Shown here piece after piece: positions 36,932 to 49,185 of a stretch of 51,288 nt of DNA. A model generated the notes under the pieces. That model was not told where the DNA came from. It worked only from the letters and a program-made list of their open reading frames with translations, and did no database searches. The stretch covers positions 1 through 51,288 of the forward strand of contig NZ_JAPNLJ010000046.1 of assembly GCF_026627445.1 (NCBI RefSeq). The letters run 5' to 3'. The position numbers and the translations under genes are program-made. Source of the DNA: Streptomyces sp. H27-H1. Its GTDB lineage: Bacteria > Actinomycetota > Actinomycetes > Streptomycetales > Streptomycetaceae. The first letter of the stretch is position 1; each line of letters starts with the position of its first letter.

Positions 36932-37879
36932 CTACCCGAGGGCCTGTTCCAGGGCTTCCAGGACCGTGTCCCGGAAGAGCGTCGCCTTGTAGCCGGTCTG
37001 CGGCAGCGGGCGGCAGCGGGCGAGTACCGTCGCGGCCGCCTCCGCGAGGACCTCGGGGGTGGCCTCCCGGCCGATCAGGGCGGCCTCCACCTCCGGCAGC
37101 CGCAGCGGAACCCGCGCCACCCCGCCCGCCGCCACGGCGGCGTGCGTGACGGTGGCGCCGTCCAGCGCGAGCCTGGCCGCGGCCTCGACCAGGGGCCATT
37201 CGGCGTGCGCCCGGCTGGTGGCGCGGTGGCAGGCGGCGCGCTCGCCCGGCAGGGCCGGCGGCAACAGCACCGCGGTGAGGATGCGGCCCGGCGCCAGCAG
37301 GTGGTCGGACTGGTGGAGCCGGTCGCCGTCCCCGTACAACTCGGCTACCGTGCGCGGCGGTTCCCCGTCGATATCGGCCTCGGCGTCGTAGGTGAGCAGG
37401 GCCATCGCGAGGGTCGACGGATGCGGCGCGACGCAGGGTCCGTCGCCGCTGACCACACCGAAGTGGTGGTCGCCCGCGCGCGCGGGGCAGCCGTCGCCGC
37501 CCTTCTGGAGGCAGCTGAAGTGCGGATTGCGGTAGTACCAGCAGCGGTTGCGCTGGAGCAGGTTGCCGCCCAGGGTGCCGGCGGCGCGGATCTGCGGGGT
37601 CGCCGCGGTCCCGGCCGACACGGCCAGGGCCGGCCAGCCGGAGCGCACCCGCGGATCGGCGGCCAGCGCGGCGAGCGTGGTCAGCGCGCCGATCCGCAGC
37701 CCGCCGCCGGGCAGCGGTGTGCAGCCGCGCAGGGCTTCGGCGCCGTCGAGGTCGGTGAACGGGCCCGGGGTGATGCCGGCGCGATGGCGGGCGGTGGTGT
37801 CGGTGCCACCGGCGCGCAGTTCTCCACCGCGGGCCAGGACGGCGGCGGAGAGGTCGGTGAGGGTGGGCTCGGTGCTCAC
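36932..37879 (-). CDS. Molybdenum hydroxylase FAD-binding subunit (CoxM/XdhB-like)
   Basis: 315 residues. FAD site ARGGELRAGGTDTTARHRAG near 16-35 and AGTAATPQIRAAGTLGGNLLQ near 89-109, the canonical TxGGNxxQ pattern; a Cys-rich loop CWYYRNPHFSCLQKGGDGC suggests an extra 4Fe-4S cluster as in PaoB-type aldehyde oxidoreductases. The C-terminal CO-dehydrogenase flavoprotein domain follows. The GTG start at 37879 overlaps the stop of the fused Mo subunit gene, so they form one complex. Confidence 0.87.
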   Translation of the reverse strand: MSTEPTLTDLSAAVLARGGELRAGGTDTTARHRAGITPGPFTDLDGAEALRGCTPLPGGGLRIGALTTLAALAADPRVRSGWPALAVSAGTAATPQIRAAGTLGGNLLQRNRCWYYRNPHFSCLQKGGDGCPARAGDHHFGVVSGDGPCVAPHPSTLAMALLTYDAEADIDGEPPRTVAELYGDGDRLHQSDHLLAPGRILTAVLLPPALPGERAACHRATSRAHAEWPLVEAAARLALDGATVTHAAVAAGGVARVPLRLPEVEAALIGREATPEVLAEAAATVLARCRPLPQTGYKATLFRDTVLEALEQALG

Positions 37880-40446
37880 GTACCCAGTCCTTCCAGGAGC
37901 CGGTCGGGGCGGATGGGCATGTCGTACGGGCGCCAGCCGGTCGCGTCGTGGACGGCGTTGGCCAGGCAGGCCGCGGTGGGCAGGGTGGCGATCTCGCCGA
38001 GGCCGACACCGCCGCCGGGGACGTGTTCGAAGCCCTCCTGATGGAAGTGGACGGTGATCTCGGGGGTGTCTCCGATGCCGGGGATGCGGTAGTCCTCGAG
38101 GTTGTCGGTCAGCACCCGGCCGGTGGCCGGGTCGGTGCGCCGCTCCTCGAACAGGGCGTAGCCCACGCCCTGGATGACGGCGCCCTCGCACTGGCTGCGG
38201 GCCAGCCGGTCCTCGTGGATGCGGCCTGCGGCGATACCGCTCCACACGCGCAGCGGGCGGATCCGGCCGAGCCGTGTGTCCACTTCGACCTCGGCGACCT
38301 GCACCGATCCGGTGAATCCGCGGCCGATCGCCACGCCTCCCATGGTCAGGTTGAGGGGGGTCACGAAGCCCCGGCGGTCGCGGGGTCGCCGGCCGGTCAC
38401 CCGTACGCCGTTCGCACCGTCCAGCCGGAGGGTCACGTCACCGCCGCCGAGCGCTTCGCGCAGCCGGTGGGCGGCGTCCGCGGCGGCGGGTGCGAGGGAG
38501 GGGGTGGTGCGGCTGCCGCCGGAGGTGGGTCCGTGGACGGTGTCACTGTGGCCGACCTCGGCGCGCACCCTGCCCTCCGGTACGCCGAGTCCTTCGGCGA
38601 CGGCCCGGCCCAGCACGGTGCGCGAGCCCGTACCCATGTCCTGCACGGCGCAGCGGGCGACGACGGTCCCGTCCTCGACGGTGAGCTCGACCTCGGTGAC
38701 GGGATCGAGGAAGTACAGCCAGTTGGCCGCCGCGACGCCGACACCGCGGCGGAAGCGCCCGGTGCCGCCGCGGGGGCCCGACCAGACCGGCAGGGCCGCC
38801 GCCAGGTCGTACAGCGCGTGGCGTTTGGAGTTGCCGTCCCAGCGGCGGCGCAGGGCGATGGGGTCCTGGCCGAGCCGGTGGGCCATCTCGTCGACCGCCT
38901 GCTCCAGGGCCCAGCACATCGTGGGGCCGCCCGGGCCGCGGAACGGTGCACCCGCGGGCCGGTGGGTGACGTCGTCGAAGTCACGGAGCCGGCGCGGGGC
39001 CTTGCCGTACATGAACCGGGCCAGCGCCGCCACGGTGCCGCCCACCGCGACTCCGCCGTCGGTGTCCGCGTCCATGGCCAGCGCACTCAGGCCGCCGGCG
39101 GCGTCCGCGGCCATCGCGAGCCGGATCCGGGCGCCGGGCCGGTATCCGCCGTCGATGAGCTCCTCGTCCCGGTCGAGCACCACCCGCACCGGGGCGTCGT
39201 GCAGCCGGGCCAGCTCGACCGCGGCGACGACGTCGGAGGTCAGCCCCATCTTGCAGCCGAACCCGCCGCCCACGTGGACGGCCCGCGCCACCACCCGTTC
39301 GACGGGCACGCCGAAGCGTTCGGCGGCGAGCACGGCCACCTGTTTGACCGACTGCGTGGACACCTCCAGGTGGAGGGTGCCGTCGTCCCACCGGGCCAGG
39401 CAGGCGTGTGGTTCGAGCGGGGTGTGGGTCTGCGCGGCGGTGGTGAACACGCCCTCGACCACCCGCTCGGGGCTGCGTTCCCGGGCTTCGGTGATACGGC
39501 GCACGGCCGTGGCCGGGCGCCTGCTCATGGCGGACGGGCCCCGCCGGTTGCCGCGCCAGCGGGCGGGCACGAGCTGGGGGGTCTCGCCGGACCCGGGCGC
39601 ACGCTTGCGGGCCGCCTTGTCCTCGTAGACCAGCGGCCCCTCGCCGGCCCGCGACCGGCTCGCGTCGAGGGCGGCCGGCAGCACCTCGTACTCCACCCTG
39701 ACCCGCTCAGCGGCCGCCCGTGCGGAGGCCCGGTCCGGCGCCGCGACCGCGGCAACCGGCTGCCCGACGTACCGCACCACTCCGTCGGGGGGCAGCAGCG
39801 GCACCAGCGGAAGGTCTCCGGCCTCCAGGGACCGTACGTGCGCATGCGCGTGCGGCGAGCGGATGATCACCCCCTCCAGCATGCCCTCGGGCCGCAGGTC
39901 GGTGGTGTACCGGGCCGATCCGTCGATCTTCTCCGGGGCCTCGGTGCGAGGTGCGGCCTGCCCCTGGCCGTCGGCCGGAGCCGTGTCGTAGTCGCCCGCG
40001 CAGGCCGCGGCCACCGCGCTGAAGATCCCCTCGTAGGCGCCGCAGCGGCACAGGTGGCCCGCCAGCGCGTCCGCGATCTGCTCCCGCCCCGGCCTGGCCC
40101 GGCCGTGCGCGGCCCGCCACCGCTCGAAGAACGCCGCCGCCTCGACCACGAACCCGGGAGTGCAGTAGCCGCACTGGAGGGCGTCCTCCCCGGCGAACGC
40201 GCGCCCGACCGGGTGACCGGCCAGGCCCTCCACGGTCGTCACCCGCCGCCCGGCCAGCCGCACCGCCGGCGTCAGGCACGCCACCCGGGGCTCACCGTCG
40301 ACCTGAATGGTGCACGCCCCGCACACCCCGCCGGCGCACACCAGTTTGGTGCCCGTCAGCCCCAGCCGGTCGCGCACCACTTCCACGGCGGCCGGATCAC
40401 CGTCCACGTCCACCGCGCACGGGGCGCCATTGACCTCGAACTCCAC
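37876..40446 (-). CDS. Molybdenum hydroxylase with 2Fe-2S and Mo subunits fused
   Basis: 856 residues from the GTG at 40446, chosen because GAGGAG lies 8 nt upstream (a GTG at 40455 is the alternative). Residues 1-~155 are the iron-sulphur subunit: CAGGVCGACT and the second cluster CGYCTPG and CRCGAYEG. The rest is the xanthine-dehydrogenase-type Mo domain: VHVGGGFGCKMG, PFRGPGGPTMCWALEQAVDE and the catalytic Glu in GVGLGEIATLP. It oxidises aldehydes or N-heterocycles with molybdopterin; substrate unknown. Normally these are separate genes (CoxS and CoxL), so the fusion is notable. It pairs with the FAD subunit downstream. Confidence 0.87.
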   Translation of the reverse strand: MEFEVNGAPCAVDVDGDPAAVEVVRDRLGLTGTKLVCAGGVCGACTIQVDGEPRVACLTPAVRLAGRRVTTVEGLAGHPVGRAFAGEDALQCGYCTPGFVVEAAAFFERWRAAHGRARPGREQIADALAGHLCRCGAYEGIFSAVAAACAGDYDTAPADGQGQAAPRTEAPEKIDGSARYTTDLRPEGMLEGVIIRSPHAHAHVRSLEAGDLPLVPLLPPDGVVRYVGQPVAAVAAPDRASARAAAERVRVEYEVLPAALDASRSRAGEGPLVYEDKAARKRAPGSGETPQLVPARWRGNRRGPSAMSRRPATAVRRITEARERSPERVVEGVFTTAAQTHTPLEPHACLARWDDGTLHLEVSTQSVKQVAVLAAERFGVPVERVVARAVHVGGGFGCKMGLTSDVVAAVELARLHDAPVRVVLDRDEELIDGGYRPGARIRLAMAADAAGGLSALAMDADTDGGVAVGGTVAALARFMYGKAPRRLRDFDDVTHRPAGAPFRGPGGPTMCWALEQAVDEMAHRLGQDPIALRRRWDGNSKRHALYDLAAALPVWSGPRGGTGRFRRGVGVAAANWLYFLDPVTEVELTVEDGTVVARCAVQDMGTGSRTVLGRAVAEGLGVPEGRVRAEVGHSDTVHGPTSGGSRTTPSLAPAAADAAHRLREALGGGDVTLRLDGANGVRVTGRRPRDRRGFVTPLNLTMGGVAIGRGFTGSVQVAEVEVDTRLGRIRPLRVWSGIAAGRIHEDRLARSQCEGAVIQGVGYALFEERRTDPATGRVLTDNLEDYRIPGIGDTPEITVHFHQEGFEHVPGGGVGLGEIATLPTAACLANAVHDATGWRPYDMPIRPDRLLEGLGT

Positions 40447-40793
40447 GAGAAGCACTCCTCAGCCACGGGGCAGCGACCGCCTGCCCTCGCGCGCTCGCCT
40501 TCACGCTCCTTGATATCCCGCCCCCGCCCACCCCGCAGTTCGACACCCGCCGAACACCGCCCCGGACCCACCACCCGGCCCCGCGAACGCCACAGCGCCC
40601 GCCACCCCTGGTCGGGGACGTGGCGGGCGCTGTGTCGGAGTGCCGTACTTCGTTGTACGGACCGATGAGGGGTCCCGGCAAGGCCGGGGGTACTGCCAGA
40701 CCTCAACCACCACCCGACGGCCGGAGGCCGGCGCAGCCGGGCGAAGCCCGGGAGGCCGCCTGCGGCCGAGAGGTGCGAGCGTGGCGTAGGAGA
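40447..40793. other. Intergenic region between Mo-hydroxylase and gltD
   Basis: Holds only structure. A 15-bp perfect hairpin at 40591-40634 (described separately) and smaller ones at 40737-40751 and 40754-40767. No coding pattern or promoter motif that I can recognise. Confidence 0.6.
40591..40634 (-). terminator. Hairpin terminator, likely of gltBD
   Basis: Perfect 15-bp stem CACAGCGCCCGCCAC (40591-40605) with its complement at 40620-40634, 14-nt loop with inner CCC/GGG pairing. It lies 160 nt past the gltD stop and before the Mo-hydroxylase start. No U-tract. Confidence 0.75.
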
Positions 40794-42246
40794 TCAGACA
40801 GTGATGGAGCGGTCCGTCGGCTTGACCGGGTACGGGAGGGCGCTGGTGCCGGTCAGGAAGCGGTCCACGCCGCGGGCGGCCGAGCGGCCTTCCGCGATGG
40901 CCCAGACGATCAGCGACTGGCCGCGGCCGGCGTCGCCGGCGACGAAGACGCCGTCGACGTTGGTCACGTAGGAGGCGTCGCGCTCGATGTTGCCGCGGGC
41001 GTCCATCGCCAGGCCGAACTGCTGGACCAGGCCGTTCTCCTGGTCGGTGCCGGTGAAGCCCATCGCCAGGGTGACCAGCTGCGCGGGGAGGACGCGCTCG
41101 GTGCCGGTCTTCTGGACGAGCTTGCCGTCCTCGAAGGCGACCTCGATCAGGTGCAGGGCCTGGACGTTGCCGTCCTCGTCGCCCTCGAAGTGGGTGGTGG
41201 AGACGGAGTAGATCCGCTCGCCGCCCTCCTCGTGGGCCGAGGTGACCTTGTACAGCATGGGGAAGGTCGGCCAGGGCTGACCCGTGGGCCGGTCCTCCGA
41301 CGGGCGGGGCATGATCTCCAGCTGCGTGACCGAGGCCGCGCCCTGGCGGTGGGCGGTGCCCACGCAGTCCGCGCCGGTGTCGCCGCCGCCGATGACGACC
41401 ACGTGCTTGCCCTCGGCCGTGATGGGGGGCGCCATGAAGTCGCCCTCCTGGACCTTGTTCGCGAGGGGCAGGTACTCCATCGCGAAGTGGATGCCCTTGA
41501 GTTCGCGGCCCGGGACCGGCAGGTCGCGGGAGACGGTGGCGCCCGCCGCGATGACCACCGCGTCGAACCGCTTGCGCAGGCTGGTGGCGGTGATGTCGCG
41601 GCCGACCTCGACGCCGGTACGGAACTTGGTGCCCTCCGCGCGCATCTGCTCGATGCGGCGGTTGATGTGCACCTTCTCCATCTTGAACTCGGGGATGCCG
41701 TAGCGCAGCAGCCCGCCGATGCGGTCGGCGCGCTCGTACACGACCACGGTGTGTCCGGCCCGGGTCAGCTGCTGGGCCGCGGCGAGACCCGCCGGGCCGG
41801 AGCCGATGACCGCGGCCGTCTTGCCCGACAGGCGCTCGGGCGCCTGCGGGGTGACGTCGCCGTTGTCCCAGGCCTTGTCGATGATCGAGACTTCGACGTT
41901 CTTGATGGTGACGGCCGGCTGGTTGATGCCGAGCACGCAGGCGGACTCGCACGGCGCCGGGCACAGCCGCCCGGTGAACTCCGGGAAGTTGTTCGTCGCG
42001 TGCAGGCGCTCGGAGGCGGCGGTCCAGTCCTCGCGGTACGCGAAGTCGTTCCACTCCGGGATCAGGTTCCCGAGCGGGCAGCCGTTGTGGCAGAACGGGA
42101 TGCCGCAGTCCATGCAGCGGCCGGCCTGCTTGCTGATGATCGGGAGCAGCGAGCCCGGGACGTAGACCTCGTTCCAGTCCTTCAGCCTCTCGGCCACGGG
42201 ACGGGTGCAGGCGGTCTCGCGCGGGGTGGTGAGGAAGCCCTTCGGG

Positions 42247-42254
<8 letters not shown>
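40794..42254 (-). CDS. gltD: Glutamate synthase, small subunit
   Basis: 486 residues. Two 4Fe-4S cluster motifs near the N-terminus (CMDCGIPFCHNGCPLGN and CPAPCESAC), FAD site VIGSGPAGLAAAQQL and NADPH site VVIGGGDTGADCVG, and C-terminal NVDGVFVAGDAGRGQSLIV. It feeds electrons from NADPH to the large subunit for conversion of glutamine and 2-oxoglutarate to two glutamate. The ATG at 42254 lies within the gltB stop region (8-bp overlap), so both are on one mRNA. Full-length; no anomalies seen. Confidence 0.97.
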
Positions 42255-46881
<4,627 letters not shown>

Positions 46882-47198
46882 CGGCTCTCCCGTCGTCGTC
46901 GTGGCATATGTGCATAGCCGAGGGACGACGTTGGCCCTCTGCGAAATTTCGTGCAGATTACATGATGACGACAATCCCGAGAAGCGGATATGCCATTCCA
47001 GCATGCGGACACTGCCCGGAGCAGACAAGAGGGGACTTCGCAGGTGTCCGGAGATCGGGACACGGGACGAAGGTCCCGGAACGGGGCGGGCCTCATTGCC
47101 CGGCGCCCAGATCTGATGCCCGGCGGACACAGGTTCGAAACCGCCGAGTAACTGACTACTTATGTTGTCTACTGCATAGTGTCTCACTCCCTGCAGGG
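46882..47198 (-). promoter_or_regulatory. gltBD leader and promoter region
   Basis: The 317-bp gap contains TCTGCGAAATTTCGTGCAGA at 46939-46958 (core CGAAATTTCG is a perfect palindrome, flanked by TCTG/CAGA) and AT-rich runs near 47153-47183 (ACTACTTATGTTGTCTACTG, GCATAGTGTC) of unclear role. It probably holds the gltB promoter. No riboswitch is evident. Confidence 0.5.
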
Positions 47199-47930
47199 TC
47201 AGCCTACGGCCCCACCGATCCAGGTTCCCAGGATGTACGTCACACCCGCGGCGGCGCCACCCAGGACGAGCTGGCGCAGCCCGCTGTACCACCAGGACCG
47301 GGCCGTGACCCGGGAGACCACCGCACCGCAGGCGAAGAGACCCAGCAGCGCCAGCATGACCGCCGGCCACAGGGTGGCCGCGCCGAGCAGGTACGGCAGC
47401 AGCGGGATCAGCGCGCCCAGCGAGAACGCCCCGAAGGAGGACACGGCGGCGACCATCGGCGACGGCAGGTCGTCCGGGTCGATCCCGAGCTCCTCGCGGG
47501 CGTGGATCTCCAGCGCCTGCTCCGGGTCGCGGGACAGCTGCATGGCCACCTCGCGGGCCAGCGCCGGCTCGACGCCGCGCGACACGTAGAGCTCGGCCAG
47601 CTCCTCCATCTCGTCGATGGGGTGCTTGCGCAACTGCTGGCGCTCTATCTCCAGTTCGGCGAGCACGAGCTCGCGCTGCGAGGCGACCGAGGTGTACTCC
47701 CCCGCAGCCATGGAGAAGGCGCCGGCGGCGAGGCCGGCCAGGCCGGTGATCACGATGGTGTGCGGAGAGACGGCGCCGCCGGCCACACCGGTCATCAGGG
47801 CCAGGTTGGAGACGAGCCCGTCCATCGCACCGAAGACCGCCGGACGCAGCCATCCGCCGTTGACGTCGCGGTGGGTGTGGTTGTCGCGGTGGGCGGTGTG
47901 GAGCGGTGCTTCGATATCGATGATGGACAT
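47199..47930 (-). CDS. VIT1/CCC1-family iron/manganese transporter
   Basis: 243 residues. FGAMDGLVSNLALMTGV (first helix of the family), AAGAFSMAAGEYTSVASQRE (conserved MAAGEY metal site), a cytoplasmic metal-binding helical segment (QRELVLAELEIERQQLRKHP) and two C-terminal helix pairs. It moves Fe2+ or Mn2+ across the membrane, generally as export. The ATG at 47930 follows GGGGAGA. The N-terminal HTAHRDNHTHRD segment is His-rich. The next gene, 269 bp away, is divergent and encodes an ADP-ribosylglycohydrolase. Confidence 0.9.
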   Translation of the reverse strand: MSIIDIEAPLHTAHRDNHTHRDVNGGWLRPAVFGAMDGLVSNLALMTGVAGGAVSPHTIVITGLAGLAAGAFSMAAGEYTSVASQRELVLAELEIERQQLRKHPIDEMEELAELYVSRGVEPALAREVAMQLSRDPEQALEIHAREELGIDPDDLPSPMVAAVSSFGAFSLGALIPLLPYLLGAATLWPAVMLALLGLFACGAVVSRVTARSWWYSGLRQLVLGGAAAGVTYILGTWIGGAVG

Positions 47931-48198
47931 GCCGACTATCTCCCCTTTTGTACGAGTGGGTACGCGACGGCGCGCCACGCACGACGCGCGGGCACCCACT
48001 CCCCCTGAACACCTCGAAACTACGCACGATTTTTGCCGCCCGCCAGCAAGGAAGGCCGTACTTACCTGGGGTTTTGGGGATCGGCGACCGGGTGACGGCG
48101 ACCCGGACCGGGTGTTTCGTGACGAGCGACAAACCACATGCCATGGCACAAATCCCCCAAGGGCTCAATATGAGTCCCATCAAGTGGAGAGGCGCGCC

Positions 48199-49185
48199 AT
48201 GGAGCTGATTGCATGCAATCCGCAGGTCCTCCTCGAACGGGCCCGGGGCGCTCTTCTCGGGCTCGCGGTGGGTGACGCGCTGGGCGCCCCCGCGGAGAAC
48301 ATGAAGCCGTCGCAGATCCGGGCGAAGTGGGGCCGGATCGAGGGCTTCGTCTCGGACGACCCGGCGGGCACGGACGATACGGAGTACGCGATCTTCTCCG
48401 GCCTGCTCCTGGCCCGCCACGGGTCGGCGCTGACGGTCGCCCACGTCGAACGGGCGTGGCACCACTGGATCGCGGACCTGGACGAAGGCCCGTTCCGCGG
48501 CGCGGGCTTCTCGGAGCGCGGCACGCTGGAGAACCTCCGCCGGGGGCTGGCGGCGCCGATCTCGGCGCAGCACCGGCACGCGTGGTCGGACGGCCTGGCC
48601 ATGCGGGCGGCCCCCTTCGGGGTCTTCGCGGCGGGCCGCCCCGCCGAAGCCGCCCGGCTCGTCGCCATCGACGGCTGCGTCAGCCACGACGGCGAGGGCA
48701 TCTACGGCGGCCAGGCCGTCGCCGCGGGGGTCGCGGCGGCGATGGCCGGGGGCTCCGCGGCCTCGGTGATCTCGGCGGCCCTCTCCGTCATCCCCTCGGA
48801 CTCCTGGACGGCCCGCTCGCTACGCCGGGCCGTGACGGCGGCACCGCGCGGCGAGCGGGCGGTCCGCTCGGCGGTGGTCATCGGCGGCTACCCCTGGACG
48901 GACCTGGCCCCGGAAGCGGTCGGCCTGGCCTTCGGCGCGTTCGCCGCGTGCGGCGGCGACTTCGCGTCCTCCGTCCTGATGGCGGTCAACATGGGCCGCG
49001 ACGCGGACACCACTGCGGCGGTGGCGGGCGCGCTCGCCGGAGCGATGTCCGGCGCCCCCGCCATCCCGGCCGCCTGGTCCGCGGCGATCGGCCCGGTCCG
49101 CGGAAGCTGCCTCCCCTCGATGCGCGGCTACCACGTCCTGGACATCGCGGACCTCCTCACCCCGGAAACCGAGACCCCCCGATGA
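48199..49185 (+). CDS. ADP-ribosylglycohydrolase-family protein, intact metal site
   Basis: 328 residues of the DraG/ARH fold. ALLGLAVGDALGAPAE with GDALG at 25-29, TDDT at 58-61 (first metal-ligand cluster), then NMGRDADTTAAVAGALAGAM carrying the second Asp-x-Asp-Thr cluster. Such proteins remove ADP-ribose from proteins or small molecules. The start at 48199 has GGAGAGG upstream. Translationally coupled by ATGA to a second, longer homologue. Substrate unknown; gltBD and the VIT gene nearby do not by themselves identify it. Confidence 0.88.
   Translation: MELIACNPQVLLERARGALLGLAVGDALGAPAENMKPSQIRAKWGRIEGFVSDDPAGTDDTEYAIFSGLLLARHGSALTVAHVERAWHHWIADLDEGPFRGAGFSERGTLENLRRGLAAPISAQHRHAWSDGLAMRAAPFGVFAAGRPAEAARLVAIDGCVSHDGEGIYGGQAVAAGVAAAMAGGSAASVISAALSVIPSDSWTARSLRRAVTAAPRGERAVRSAVVIGGYPWTDLAPEAVGLAFGAFAACGGDFASSVLMAVNMGRDADTTAAVAGALAGAMSGAPAIPAAWSAAIGPVRGSCLPSMRGYHVLDIADLLTPETETPR

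Noticed and set aside
48139..48148. TGCCATGGCA palindrome upstream of the first ADP-ribosylglycohydrolase
   Set aside because: Ten bp only and not repeated elsewhere in the window; too short to support an operator claim.
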